From contig CAYJMF010000013.1 in assembly GCA_964370855.1 (NCBI GenBank), positions 1-57,433 on the forward strand: a stretch of DNA of 57,433 nt. The letters run 5' to 3'. Origin of the DNA: JAKLKS01 sp964370855 (GTDB lineage: Bacteria; Planctomycetota; JAJSAM01; JAKLKS01). A program made the position numbers and the translations under genes. The notes beneath the pieces were generated by a model that was not told where the DNA came from, searched no databases, and saw only the letters and a list, made by a program, of their open reading frames with translations. Positions 1 to 8,916 of the stretch are shown here, one piece after another (within the stretch, counting starts at the first letter, position 1; every line of letters starts with the position of its first letter).

Positions 1-52
<52 letters not shown>

Positions 53-60
53 TCTCGCGC

Positions 61-828
61 ATGACCATCCTCTTCTGGGCGGGGTTCCTCCTCTGCGCGG
101 CGGGGGGCGTGGTCATCGTGCTCCGCCACGACCTCCACGACCGGGAGCCCCCCCTCGCCGTGGCGCTCTGCATCCTCACGGGGTTCCTGGCGACCCCCTT
201 CCTCGGGCGCCTGGAGGACGGGATCATCTTCGGGATCTCGCGCACCCCCTCCATCGCCCTCATCGCCCTGGCCGCGGGGGTCGTGGAGGAGTTCTCGCGG
301 ACGCTCCTCGTCACGGCCTTCGCGCTCGTGGACCGGCGCCGCTTCAACGACCCCATGGACGGCATCGTGTACGGCTCCCTCCTCGGCATCGGCATGGCGG
401 GCTTCGAGACCCTCCTCTACGCCGGCGGCGGCTTCCCCCCCGACGGGGAGACCCTCTCCAGGGAGGCGGTGCGGCTCTACGGCCACATCATCCTCGGCGG
501 CATCGCCGGCTACCCCGCGGGGCTCCTGCGCATGAAGGAGCGGACCGGGCCCCTCGCCATGGCCGTCTTCCCCGTGGCCGCGGCGGCCCTCCACTTCCTC
601 GTGGACCTCGGTTCCCTGACCCACGCCACCACCCTCGGGGGGGCCGCGGCGGGGACCGCCCTCGTCATCGGCGCCGTCCTCGCCGCCACCCTGCTCCACG
701 GGGGGCTCGCCCTCCTCGCCTCGGAGCGCTCCCGCCTCCGGTTCGCCCCCGCCTCCGGCCTCCGCCTCCTCCGCTGGCCCCTCGACCTGCGCCCCGGGAG
801 GGGAAAGCCGGGATCCACGGAGCCGTGA
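61..828 (+). CDS. PrsW-family intramembrane metalloprotease
   Basis: A 255-residue polytopic membrane protein with about seven hydrophobic segments. It carries the motifs of the PrsW family of integral-membrane proteases: an EE pair at residues 76-77 in a VVEEFSR context, an NDPMDGIVYG segment at 96-105 followed by E116, and two membrane histidines, H142 and H178, which are the likely metal ligands. In Bacillus PrsW cleaves an anti-sigma factor; many homologues have no known substrate and no target is evident beside this gene. The start follows only ten bases of non-homopolymer sequence, so the 5' end is the least certain part, although translation from here already begins with a good first membrane helix. 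Confidence 0.75.
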   Translation: MTILFWAGFLLCAAGGVVIVLRHDLHDREPPLAVALCILTGFLATPFLGRLEDGIIFGISRTPSIALIALAAGVVEEFSRTLLVTAFALVDRRRFNDPMDGIVYGSLLGIGMAGFETLLYAGGGFPPDGETLSREAVRLYGHIILGGIAGYPAGLLRMKERTGPLAMAVFPVAAAALHFLVDLGSLTHATTLGGAAAGTALVIGAVLAATLLHGGLALLASERSRLRFAPASGLRLLRWPLDLRPGRGKPGSTEP

Positions 829-880
829 CCGGGAGCCGATCCCCGGGGCGGAGTGGTTGCCGCCCTCCCGCCGGTCCCCG

Positions 881-886
881 TAGACT
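881..886 (+). promoter_or_regulatory. candidate -10 element of the thiolase gene
   Basis: TAGACT lies 46 bases before the ATG at 933, leaving room for a leader of about 40 nt that contains the GGAGG ribosome binding site just upstream of the ATG. The same hexamer is used in the leaderless arrangement at 38563. Confidence 0.35.
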
Positions 887-932
887 CCGGGCTTCGGCGG
901 GGCGCTGACCCGCCGGCGGAAACGGAGGATCC

Positions 933-2126
933 ATGGACCTGCGCAACTGCTTCATCCCCTACGGCGCCTACTGGAGCAGCCCCTTCTGCCGCTGGCAGGG
1001 CTCCTTCTCCCAGGTCAACTCCATCGAGCTGGCCGCCGGCGCGGCGCGGAAGTTCCTCGCCGCCCGGGAGATCTCCCCGGAGGTCTTCGACGGCCTCGTC
1101 CTCGGCTTCACCGTGAACCAGAAGGCCTCCTTCTACGGGGCCCCCTGGCTCGCCGGGATGATCGGCGCCGGCGGCATCTCGGGCCCCAACGTCTCACAGG
1201 CCTGCGCCACCTCCGCCCGCTCGCTCTCCACCGCCGCCCTCGAGGTCGAGGCCGGCGCGAAGGCCTGCGTCCTCACCGTGAACACCGACCGCTGCAGCAA
1301 CGGCCCCCACGTCTACTACCCCAACCCCTCGGGCCCCGGCGGCATGGGCGAGGCGGAGAGCCCCGTCTGGGACAACTTCAACAAGGACCCGAACACCGGC
1401 TTCGCCATGCTCCAGACGGCGGAGAACGTGGCGAAGAAGGCCGGCATCACGAAGGAGGAGCAGGACGAGGTGACGCTGCTCCGCAACCGCCAGTACCAGG
1501 ACGCCCTGGCCTCGGACCGCGCCTTCCAGAAGCTCTACATGCTCCCCGTGGACGTGCCGAAGGGGCGGAAGAAGTTCGAGACCGTGGAGGCCGACGAGGG
1601 GGTGTTCCCGACCTCCGCGGAGGGGCTCGCCAGGCTCCGCCCGGTGATGGAGGGCGGCACCGTCACCTTCGGCTGCCAGACCTTCCCCGCCGACGGCAAC
1701 GCCGGCATCGTGGTCTGCAACGAGGAGAAGGCGAAGGCCATGAGCCGACGCCCGGACATGCCCGTCCGCATCCTCTCCTTCGGCGACGCCCGCGTCGAGA
1801 AGGCCCACATGCCCATGGCCGTGCCCGTGGCCGCGAAGCAGGCCCTGCAGCGCGCCGGCATCGCCGTCAAGGACTGCAAGGCCGTCAAGACCCACAATCC
1901 CTTCGCCGTGAACGACATCTGGTTCTCCCGCGAGATGGGCATCGGGACGGAGAAGGTGAACAACTACGGATCCCCCCTCGTCTACGGCCACCCCCAGGGC
2001 CCCACCGGCGCCCGCGTGATCATCGAGCTCATCGAGGAGCTGGCGAAGCTCGGAGGCGGCCACGGCCTGTTCTCCGGCTGCGCGGCCGGGGACACCGCCA
2101 TGGCCGTGGTGATCAAGGTCGGGTAG
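933..2126 (+). CDS. thiolase family protein (acyl-CoA acetyltransferase-like)
   Basis: A 397-residue protein with the full thiolase fold signature. The nucleophilic cysteine is C91 in a QACATSARSL context. The middle block is HNPFAVND, in place of the usual NEAFA, and the C-terminal catalytic blocks are GHPQGPTGAR and GCAAGDTAMAVV. Thiolases condense or cleave acyl-CoA in beta-oxidation or in synthesis of acetoacetyl-CoA and related compounds. The HNPFA variant and the C-terminal GCAAGD (usually GxGGG or similar) place it outside the classical FadA/AtoB group, so the substrate is not predictable. The ATG has a GGAGG ribosome binding site a few bases upstream. It stands alone, ending at a strong hairpin shared with the convergent gene. 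Confidence 0.9.
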   Translation: MDLRNCFIPYGAYWSSPFCRWQGSFSQVNSIELAAGAARKFLAAREISPEVFDGLVLGFTVNQKASFYGAPWLAGMIGAGGISGPNVSQACATSARSLSTAALEVEAGAKACVLTVNTDRCSNGPHVYYPNPSGPGGMGEAESPVWDNFNKDPNTGFAMLQTAENVAKKAGITKEEQDEVTLLRNRQYQDALASDRAFQKLYMLPVDVPKGRKKFETVEADEGVFPTSAEGLARLRPVMEGGTVTFGCQTFPADGNAGIVVCNEEKAKAMSRRPDMPVRILSFGDARVEKAHMPMAVPVAAKQALQRAGIAVKDCKAVKTHNPFAVNDIWFSREMGIGTEKVNNYGSPLVYGHPQGPTGARVIIELIEELAKLGGGHGLFSGCAAGDTAMAVVIKVG

Positions 2127-2144
2127 CCCCTCCTCGCGCCATCC

Positions 2145-2175
2145 ACGGGGCGGGCCGCGCGGCGGCCCGCCCCGT
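2145..2175. terminator. bidirectional hairpin terminator
   Basis: A perfect 14-bp inverted repeat, ACGGGGCGGGCCGC and its complement, with a 3-base loop (GCG). It sits exactly between the convergent ends of the thiolase gene (2126) and the HprK-like gene (2178). There is only a short T-rich tail (TTCTCAATT), so it could act as a terminator for both strands or as an mRNA-stabilising hairpin. Confidence 0.7.
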
Positions 2176-2177
2176 TC

Positions 2178-3131
2178 TCAATTCCGGGCGTCCCGGAGGA
2201 CCGCCTCGACCACCTCATCGAGTCTCTCCCCCCCGAAGGGGAAGGAGAGCCGCCGCGCCAGCGGGAGAAGGGGCGACACGGGCGGACGCTGGCAGCGCTC
2301 CCGGAGGGCCGCCCCGTCCCCGGGGTCGAGGAGGAAGCAGGCGTCGGAGAGGGCGGCGGCCGCCTCCCGTGGCGGCAGGGGCGTGATCCCGACGGCGACG
2401 GCGACGGCGCCGGGCCCTCCCCGCGGGGGCAGGAGGTGGATGCGGCGCACCGGCACCGGGTCCCCCGTCCGCTTCAGCCCGGCCTTCGCCGGGTCCACGC
2501 GGAGCTTGGACGTGTGCGAGGCCACGGGGACGGCCCCGGCCCCGGCGAGGGCCTTGAGCGCCGGCGAATCGGGCCAGAGGCGCAACACGGTCAGGGTGCC
2601 CGTCACCCGGGAGACCTCCCCCGTGGCGTCCAGCGCGAGGAGATCGTCCCCGACCAGGGGGAGCCCCTTCGCCACCAGCGCCGCCGCGAGGGTGGACCTG
2701 CCCGACCCCTCGGGCCCCACGAAGAGGATCGCCCCGCCGTCGTCGAGGACCGCCGCCCCGCGCAGGACCGGCCTCCCCCTCCGGCAGCGCAGGCCCGGCA
2801 GGACGACGTCGGTGACGAGGTGGAGGAGCGTCTCCGCGGGGACGCCGGGCGAGGGGATCCCCGCGAGGAGCCCCTCTTCGGGCCCGGCCCGGAAGTGGGC
2901 GAGCCCGGGGAAGCGGATCCAGAGGACGTCCCCCTCCCGGAGCGCTTCCACCGAGGGCGTCCCGTCCCGCTTGAGGATCGCGGCGCGCCAGTGCGCCCCG
3001 GGGTCCGGGGTGGGGCCGCGATCGTCCAGGCGCACGCGCAGGTCCGGGGATCCCCACGCCAGTTCCCCGTCCAGGTCCGGCAGGCGGGCGGAGCACTCGA
3101 CGACCCAGTCGAAGAAGCGGACGGTTTCCAT
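2178..3131 (-). CDS. HPr-kinase/PEPCK-like P-loop protein
   Basis: A 317-residue protein. The C-terminal half has a Walker A loop GPEGSGRST at residues 139-147, followed by LVGDDLLAL around 160-167. This is the pattern of the HPr kinase / PEP-carboxykinase-like (HprK-related) ATPases. The N-terminal half, to about residue 120, is a separate alpha/beta region seen in stand-alone relatives of HprK. True HprK phosphorylates HPr, but free-standing relatives occur in many phyla in peptide-modification and other contexts. No HPr, PTS or PqqD-like gene is beside it, so its partner is unknown. The ATG at 3131 gives a complete protein; longer readings of the same frame run upstream as non-coding GC-rich sequence. 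Confidence 0.7.
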   Translation of the reverse strand: METVRFFDWVVECSARLPDLDGELAWGSPDLRVRLDDRGPTPDPGAHWRAAILKRDGTPSVEALREGDVLWIRFPGLAHFRAGPEEGLLAGIPSPGVPAETLLHLVTDVVLPGLRCRRGRPVLRGAAVLDDGGAILFVGPEGSGRSTLAAALVAKGLPLVGDDLLALDATGEVSRVTGTLTVLRLWPDSPALKALAGAGAVPVASHTSKLRVDPAKAGLKRTGDPVPVRRIHLLPPRGGPGAVAVAVGITPLPPREAAAALSDACFLLDPGDGAALRERCQRPPVSPLLPLARRLSFPFGGERLDEVVEAVLRDARN

Positions 3132-3263
3132 GCACGACCTTCGCCCCCCATTGTCCCCCGGGGCCCGGGCCGGAGGATGGAAAGGGGGCGACTTCCGGGG
3201 CCTCCATCGGGTATCCACGGTGACCGCGTCACCCCCGGGCGCCGGGAGGAGGGCAGGGATCCC

Positions 3264-4559
3264 ATGGAAGAGCTCGCCGCCGAGAACGCCGCCCTCCGCC
3301 GGCAGCTCGACCGCCAGAAGAGGCTCGTGGACGCGGCCTACGCGCTCCACTCCACCCTCGACCTCGACGAGCTCCTCACCCTCATCCTCAGGGTCGCCGC
3401 CGAGGGCGTCGGCGCCGACCGCGGGACCGTGTTCCTCCTGACCCCGGAGGGGACGGAGCTGTGGTCCCGCGTGCTGAGCGGCGCCGGCCACCTCGAGATC
3501 CGGCTCCCCGTCGGGCAGGGGATCGCCGGCAGCGTCGCCGCGTCCGGGGAGACGGTGCGCATCACCGACGCCTACGAGGACCCCCGCTTCGACCGCTCCT
3601 GGGACGCGAAGAGCGGTTACCGCACGCGCCAGATCCTCTGCGCCCCCATCCGCGGCCGCGACGGGCGGACCGTGGGGGTCTTCCAGCTCCTCAACAAGCA
3701 GGCCGGCGGGGAGTTCACGGTGGAGGACGGGGAGTACCTCGCCGCCATCTCCGTGGACGCGGCCCTGGCCGTGGAGAACGCGCGCCTGCACCGCTCCGCG
3801 CTGGAGAAGGAGCGCTACGACCGGGAGGTCGCCCTCGTCCAGAACGTGCAGCGCCACCTCCAGCCGGAGCGCCGGGCGGTCCGCGCCGGGTCCCTCACCG
3901 TGGCGGGGATGAACGAGCTCTGCGAGGACGCCTCCGGGGACTACTACGACATCATCGCGGACCTTCCCGGGGACCGCATCGCCGTGGCCGTGGGGGACGT
4001 CTCCGGCCACGGGCTCCAGGCGGCCCTGGTCATGTTCGAGGCGCGCGCCTACCTGCGGGCCTTCCTCCGGACGACGGACGGGCTCACCCGCGCCATGGAT
4101 CTCCTCAACGACTGCCTCGTGCCGGACATGCAGTCGAGCCAGTTCATCTCGCTGTTCAGCGCCGTGCTGGACGCCGACACGGGGACCATGGACTGGTGCA
4201 ACGCCGGGCACAACGCCCCGCTCCTCTACCGCGCCTCCACGGGCGAGGTCCGGGAGCTCAACGCCACGGGGCGCATCGTGGGGATCCTCCCGGACTCCGC
4301 CTACCGCGCGGGGGCGGAACTCGCCCTCGAGCCCGGGGACGTGCTCCTCCTCTACACCGACGGCGTCACGGAGGCGCGCAACGGATCGAAGGAGCTCTTC
4401 GAGGAGGAGCGCCTCGTGGCCTCCCTCAAGCGCGCCGGTTCCGCGGCCGCCGACGCCGAGGGCGTGCGCGACGCCATCCGCGGCGACCTCGCCGCCTTCA
4501 CGGGGGAGACCCCCAGCGAGGACGACGTGACGATGCTCGCGGTGATGCGGACCCGCTGA
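3264..4559 (+). CDS. GAF domain - SpoIIE/PP2C phosphatase
   Basis: A 431-residue protein. An N-terminal coiled stretch (about 1-25) is followed by a GAF domain (about 30-185, with the typical LPVGQGIAGSVAASGE turn). A linker helix (about 185-210) leads to a C-terminal SpoIIE/RsbU-type PP2C phosphatase domain. The phosphatase metal-site motifs are visible: ASGDYYD, VAVGDVSGHG, CNAGHNAPLLY, LLYTDGVTEA and EDDVTMLAV. Such proteins usually dephosphorylate an anti-sigma-factor antagonist (STAS protein) in response to a ligand sensed by GAF. No STAS or RsbW gene is adjacent. The ATG at 3264 is chosen because a GGGAGGAGGG Shine-Dalgarno lies just upstream and the protein starts at the coiled region. 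Confidence 0.88.
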   Translation: MEELAAENAALRRQLDRQKRLVDAAYALHSTLDLDELLTLILRVAAEGVGADRGTVFLLTPEGTELWSRVLSGAGHLEIRLPVGQGIAGSVAASGETVRITDAYEDPRFDRSWDAKSGYRTRQILCAPIRGRDGRTVGVFQLLNKQAGGEFTVEDGEYLAAISVDAALAVENARLHRSALEKERYDREVALVQNVQRHLQPERRAVRAGSLTVAGMNELCEDASGDYYDIIADLPGDRIAVAVGDVSGHGLQAALVMFEARAYLRAFLRTTDGLTRAMDLLNDCLVPDMQSSQFISLFSAVLDADTGTMDWCNAGHNAPLLYRASTGEVRELNATGRIVGILPDSAYRAGAELALEPGDVLLLYTDGVTEARNGSKELFEEERLVASLKRAGSAAADAEGVRDAIRGDLAAFTGETPSEDDVTMLAVMRTR

Positions 4560-4571
4560 CCCCTCCCCCCG

Positions 4572-4625
4572 GTGCGATTCCGCACGGGCCCGCGGCGGGC
4601 CCCCGATCCGTGCGGTTCCCGCACG
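4572..4625. promoter_or_regulatory. pair of related inverted repeats, possible enhancer sites
   Basis: Two related palindromes lie in the 306-base gap between the phosphatase and lipoprotein genes. One is GTGCG-N4-CGCAC at 4572-4585. The other is CGTGCGG-N3-CCGCACG at 4609-4625. Their centres are about 38 bp apart. They begin about 75-130 bp upstream of the candidate sigma-54 promoter at 4699, which is the usual place for activator-binding enhancers. One of them could instead be a terminator for the phosphatase gene, but neither has a T-tract. Confidence 0.45.
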
Positions 4626-4698
4626 ATGACCCGTGCGCCCGGCGGCGCCGTGAAAACGATGCTTTGCGATCCGGGGGATCCCGGAGCCGCGGGAACCG

Positions 4699-4715
4699 TT
4701 GGCACCGTCCTTGCG
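4699..4715 (+). promoter_or_regulatory. sigma-54 (-24/-12) promoter
   Basis: TTGGCAC, then five bases, then TTGC. The invariant GG (4701-4702) and GC (4713-4714) are exactly 12 bp apart, as RpoN promoters require. Only the base after TTGGCAC and the last base depart from the YTGGCACGRNNNTTGCW consensus. Predicted transcription starts near 4727, leaving a leader of about 139 nt before the lipoprotein gene at 4866. An RpoN-type activator is encoded elsewhere in this window. Confidence 0.75.
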
Positions 4716-4865
4716 AAACCCCCGCCGGAGCCGGTGATGGCGGGCGTCGTCGGGGAACTTCCCGCTGGAGGCTTCGTCCACGGGACGTCCCCGCTCCGCG
4801 GGAGAGCGGGTTGCCGCGGGCGACGGATCCGCCGAGGGTCCGCATCGTCCGCAGAGGAGTGATCC

Positions 4866-7472
4866 ATGCCCGCCATCCGCCATCGTCCCGCGTTCATCCC
4901 CGCGGCGACCGCTACCGTGTTCCTCTCCGCGCTCCTCTCCGCCTGCGGCGGCGGGGGCGGAGGAGGGGGAGGCTCGTCCCCCGAGGCCGGCGCACGCGAC
5001 CTCTACGTCCGGGACATCAGCCTCGCCGGCCGCGACGGCGTCCCGCTCAACGAGCCGATGGAGATCGACTTCAGCGAGTTCGTGCTCCCCGGCTCCATCC
5101 GCCACGACACCGTCCAGGTGCGCGTCGGGCCGCGGTTCGGGATCCAGGCCCCCGGCGAGTGGAAGGTGTCGGGAGGCGTCGTGACCTTCTTCCCCCGCCT
5201 CCCCGTCGAGGCCGACCTCTCCGACGGGGGCTTCCAGCCCCAGACCACCTACCGCGTCACCGTGGTCGGCCACCCGAAGGTGAACCGGGTGCAGTCCTTC
5301 ACCGGCCGCCCCCTGGTGCGGACCTTCACGGGGGACTTCTCCACCGCCGCCGCCACGAGCCCCGACCTCTTCACCACGGACGTCTACAGGGATGCGCCTC
5401 CGCCGCGGGTCCTCTATTCCAACCCCCCGGACCGCCTCCCCGAGGCCCCGTGGACGGCCCCCGGCGGAGCCGTGGACGTCCCGACGGACGCCGAGATCGT
5501 GCTCGTCATGAACAAGGTGCCCCTGCATCCCGCATCCGTCACCCCGGGCAACGTCACCCTCCGGATGATCGAGCGCATGGGCGTGCCGCAGAACCGCCCC
5601 GTCCAGGGGACGCCGATCCTCGAGCAGACCTTCGACGGCGTGCGCCTCCGCTTCGTGCCCGCGTTCCCCCTCGCGGACCAGGCCCGGTACGCGCTCCGCG
5701 TGGAGAACCGCGTCACGGACCTCACGGGGACCTTCGACGTCGCCGACAACTCCGCGCGCACCGGCCTCCGCTCCGCGGCGGAATCCGGCCTCGACCCGGC
5801 GCTGGCGGCCTTCGCCCTCGCCCATCCCGAGGAGGTGGACCCGCGGACCTTCCTCGTCTTCACGACCCGCGACGAGCCGCGGAAGGACCTCACCGCCTTC
5901 CTCGACTTCGACGGCTCCGACTCCGACCAGGACGGCGGCGACGGCCACGACGCCGATCGCTCCACGGCCTCCTTCGATGACGAGGTCCCCGGCGCGGTGG
6001 CCGCGATCTTCACCCCCGCCGGCGGCACGGGCCGCCTCGGGGACTTCATCCCTGCCTCGAACACCGTCCTCGACACGAACTCCCCGTCGGCGGAGAACGG
6101 CGCCTTCCACTACCGCCGCATCGTCATCAACCCGGGCATCACCGTGACCCTGAAGGGGACGCTCCCCGCCTCCCTCCTCGCCACGGGGGACGCCGACATC
6201 CAGGGGACCCTCGACGCCTCCGGCGGCGCCGGCGAGAACGCCGAGGCCTCCTACAACACCTCCTCGCTCCCGCTCCAGAGGGGCGGCCGCGGGGCCGCCG
6301 GCGCGGGCGACGGAGGCGACTCCTACATCGGTACCGGCTACAGCGCCGTCTACGGCGGCTCCGGCAGGCCCGCCTCCGGCGGGGTCGGCGGCGGCGGCGA
6401 GGGCGGGCGCTCGGCGACGGTGAACACCGTGAACCTCGGCGGCGGGGGCGGCGGCGGCGGAAACCAGTACCCCGGCTCCGCGGGCTCCAACGGGACCTAC
6501 CCGTCGGGATCGCAGTACAACGGCATCGGGGGCCGCGGCGGCGACGCCGTCGGCATCCTGCCCTCCTCGGCGGCCACCGCCGACGGCCGGACCTGGCACT
6601 CCTCGCCGGTGGCGGGCGCCGGCGGCGGCGCCGGCGGCAACACCTACTACTACCCCTCCTCCAACAACTGGCGGAGCGGCGCGGCGGGCGGCGGCGCCGG
6701 CGGGGGCGCGCTGCTCCTGAAGGCGGGCGGCGACCTCGTCGTCGGCGGCAGCATCCTGGTCCGCGGCGGGGCCGGCGGCTCCCTCGTCCCCGGCTACTAC
6801 TACTACGGCGCCGCCGGCGGCGGCGGGGCCGGCGGAACCGTCTCGCTGTGGGCCGGCGACGGGCTCGACGTCTCCGGCGCGTTCCTCGACGCCTCCGGGG
6901 GGGCCGGCGGCCTCCCCTACGCCCCGGGGTACCAGGGGGCCGGGGGCAAGGGCGGCGGCGGCTTCGCGCGCCTCGAGGACGGGGACGGCCAGATCGCCGG
7001 CCTGACCGGCGGCGCCGCGGCCTCCATCCTCCCGGACTACTCGACGGGCACCTTCGATCCCGTGGGCACCGCCTCCGACGAGCCCACGGTCTTCCTCTCG
7101 ACCTGGTTCAACACCGGGGTCTTCGACCCGGCGCTCCAGCCCTTCAACCAGCAGGACTTCACGGACCAGGACTTCCCCGGCTGCACCATCCGGTACGAGA
7201 TCCAGATGGCCCGCGAGGACGGGACGGACTACGGCCGCGCCGACGTCTCCGCGGTGGACCCCGTGGACGGGAGCTCGAGCGACCTCTCGAAGGCGAGCGG
7301 CTGGCACGTCTTCAAGGACCCGGCGCTCGGCATCCTCGACCCGACGGCGGACCTCGTCGGGAAGGGCTACCAGTTCTTCCGGGTGCGGATCACCTTCACG
7401 CTGAAGGACGGGCAGAGGAGCGGCGACCCGGTCCCCTTCGTGGACCGCCTGCGCCTGCGCTTCCAGTACTAG
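4866..7472 (+). CDS. Gly/Tyr-rich surface lipoprotein with Ig-like region
   Basis: An 868-residue exported protein. It starts with a type II signal peptide ending in the lipobox LLSAC (Cys near residue 27), followed by a poly-glycine tether. Residues about 40-350 look like beta-sandwich (bacterial Ig-like) repeats with strings such as VDVPTDAEIVLVMNKVP. Residues about 440-720 are very rich in Gly with Tyr clusters (YYYYG, GNTYYY) and short GG-X repeats, like glycine-rich surface proteins and adhesins. The last 130 residues are again beta-rich. It probably sits on the cell surface. It has its own start signals (AGAGGAG before ATG) and a sigma-54 promoter upstream, so expression appears to be conditional. 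No specific family name is claimed. Confidence 0.75.
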   Translation: MPAIRHRPAFIPAATATVFLSALLSACGGGGGGGGGSSPEAGARDLYVRDISLAGRDGVPLNEPMEIDFSEFVLPGSIRHDTVQVRVGPRFGIQAPGEWKVSGGVVTFFPRLPVEADLSDGGFQPQTTYRVTVVGHPKVNRVQSFTGRPLVRTFTGDFSTAAATSPDLFTTDVYRDAPPPRVLYSNPPDRLPEAPWTAPGGAVDVPTDAEIVLVMNKVPLHPASVTPGNVTLRMIERMGVPQNRPVQGTPILEQTFDGVRLRFVPAFPLADQARYALRVENRVTDLTGTFDVADNSARTGLRSAAESGLDPALAAFALAHPEEVDPRTFLVFTTRDEPRKDLTAFLDFDGSDSDQDGGDGHDADRSTASFDDEVPGAVAAIFTPAGGTGRLGDFIPASNTVLDTNSPSAENGAFHYRRIVINPGITVTLKGTLPASLLATGDADIQGTLDASGGAGENAEASYNTSSLPLQRGGRGAAGAGDGGDSYIGTGYSAVYGGSGRPASGGVGGGGEGGRSATVNTVNLGGGGGGGGNQYPGSAGSNGTYPSGSQYNGIGGRGGDAVGILPSSAATADGRTWHSSPVAGAGGGAGGNTYYYPSSNNWRSGAAGGGAGGGALLLKAGGDLVVGGSILVRGGAGGSLVPGYYYYGAAGGGGAGGTVSLWAGDGLDVSGAFLDASGGAGGLPYAPGYQGAGGKGGGGFARLEDGDGQIAGLTGGAAASILPDYSTGTFDPVGTASDEPTVFLSTWFNTGVFDPALQPFNQQDFTDQDFPGCTIRYEIQMAREDGTDYGRADVSAVDPVDGSSSDLSKASGWHVFKDPALGILDPTADLVGKGYQFFRVRITFTLKDGQRSGDPVPFVDRLRLRFQY

Positions 7473-7515
7473 TCCGTGCGACGGACCGCGGCCCCCCGGG
7501 GGGGCCCCGGGGGGC
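7472..7515 (+). terminator. GC-rich hairpins after the lipoprotein gene
   Basis: GTCCGT-GCG-ACGGAC (7472-7486) overlaps the stop codon region. It is followed by the palindrome CCCCCCGGGGGG (7492-7503) and more C/G runs. These would fold strongly in RNA, but there is no U-tract, so the terminator role is a guess. The rest of the gap to 7661 shows further G/C runs and no gene. Confidence 0.4.
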
Positions 7516-7661
7516 GCGCGGGTACCGGGCGTGGGCGCCGGCCCCCGGCCGGCCCGGGCGCTGCCATATCATGCCGGGGCCCCGCCCGCCCCCCCGGGGG
7601 CGCCCCCGGGGGGCCCCCGCGATTCCGGGCCTTCGCCTCCTGCACCGGGAGGCCCGTCGAG

Positions 7662-7667
7662 TAGCCT
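7662..7667 (+). promoter_or_regulatory. -10 hexamer, leaderless start of MFS gene
   Basis: TAGCCT ends 6 bases before the GTG at 7674 and there is no purine-rich ribosome binding site. Transcription would begin at or next to the GTG. Confidence 0.5.
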
Positions 7668-7673
7668 TTCCCG

Positions 7674-8903
7674 GTGCTCCGCGACGGCCTCCGCCACCTC
7701 CTGCGCTCCGCCCGCGGGTTCTCCCCGGACACGCGGCGCTTCCTCCTCGGGATGGGGCTCATGGGCTTCGGCCTCGGGGCGACCCACGTCCACCTCAACC
7801 TGTTCCTCGCCGCACGCGGGTTCTCGGAGGGGTTCATCGGCCGCGTCCTGTCGGCCGCCAGCATCGGCGTGGCCCTGGTCTCGCTTCCCGCCGCCTCCTG
7901 GGTGGAGCGGTGGCCGGCGGCGCGCATCTTCACGGTCAACGCCGCCGGGTACTCGACGTCGCTCCTCCTCATGGTCCTCTACCCCGAGCCCTGGGTGGTC
8001 CTCCCCCTCTCCCTCCTCTCGGGGGCGCTGTTCGCCGTGCACTGGGTGGCGGAGGCGCCGTTCTTCGCCGCCACGGAGGGGAAGGACGGCCGCACCGAGC
8101 TGTTCGGCATCGCCTCGGCCCTGGAGTCCGCCGCCGTCATCCTGGCCGCCTGGGGGACCGGGATCCTCGCGCGGTTCCTCGCGGTCCGCCTCGGCTCCGA
8201 GGCGGAAGGGCTCCGCGCCGCGCTCGGGGTCGCGGCGGCGGCGAGCCTGCTGGCCGTCCTCCCCTTCTCCCGCATCGGCGCGACGGCGGCGGTTGCGCCC
8301 GCCAGGGGATGGCGCGAGCGGCTGCGCTCGCCGGCCATGGGCCTCATCCTCCGGGTCACGTTCCCGGCCTTCCTCCTCGGTCTCGGGGCCGGCCTGACGG
8401 TGCCCTTCCTCAACCTCTACTTCCGGAACCGCTTCGGCCGCGACCCCGCGGACGTGGGGTTCTACTTCGCCGTGGCGCAGGTCCTCACGACGGCCGGCTT
8501 CCTCATCGGGCCGATGCTCGCCCGCCGCTTCGGCCACGTGCGGGCCGCCATCGCCACGGAGCTGCTCTCCATCCCCTTCTTCCTCGTGCTGGCGGTGACG
8601 GACCGGCTCTGGCTCGCGGTGGGCGCCTTCTGGCTCCGGGGGGCGCTCATGAACATGAACGGGCCGGTGACCCAGGCCTTCGCCATGGAGATCATCCCGC
8701 CGTCGGAGCACGCGTCCGCGAACGCCGTCCGGTCCTTCGGCTGGAACGCGTCCTGGATGCTGAGCACGCTCGCGGGCGGCTGGCTCATCGAACGCCACGG
8801 CTTCGCCCCGGGGATGTTCGCCACCATCGGCTGCTACCTCGTGTCGGCGGCGCTCTTCTGGAGGTGGTTCCGGGGGGCGGGAAGAGGAGCGGCGGCGCGC
8901 TGA
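7674..8903 (+). CDS. MFS transporter
   Basis: A 409-residue protein with about twelve hydrophobic helices in two halves. A charged loop follows helix 2 (SWVERWPAARIF) and the long central loop lies around residues 200-225, as in the major facilitator superfamily. The fold is clear but substrate cannot be read from the sequence; drug or metabolite efflux is typical for such stand-alone members. The GTG start is supported by the -10 hexamer 6 bases upstream and by the absence of a Shine-Dalgarno. It ends 13 bases from the convergent end of the next gene. Confidence 0.85.
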   Translation: MLRDGLRHLLRSARGFSPDTRRFLLGMGLMGFGLGATHVHLNLFLAARGFSEGFIGRVLSAASIGVALVSLPAASWVERWPAARIFTVNAAGYSTSLLLMVLYPEPWVVLPLSLLSGALFAVHWVAEAPFFAATEGKDGRTELFGIASALESAAVILAAWGTGILARFLAVRLGSEAEGLRAALGVAAAASLLAVLPFSRIGATAAVAPARGWRERLRSPAMGLILRVTFPAFLLGLGAGLTVPFLNLYFRNRFGRDPADVGFYFAVAQVLTTAGFLIGPMLARRFGHVRAAIATELLSIPFFLVLAVTDRLWLAVGAFWLRGALMNMNGPVTQAFAMEIIPPSEHASANAVRSFGWNASWMLSTLAGGWLIERHGFAPGMFATIGCYLVSAALFWRWFRGAGRGAAAR

Positions 8904-8916
8904 CGGGACGGCCTCC

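Noticed and set aside
2178..7307. A 1709-codon minus-strand open frame
   Set aside because: Only its last 317 codons (from 3131) look like a protein. The rest is Gly/Arg/Val-rich antisense reading of the phosphatase and lipoprotein genes, a by-product of high GC.
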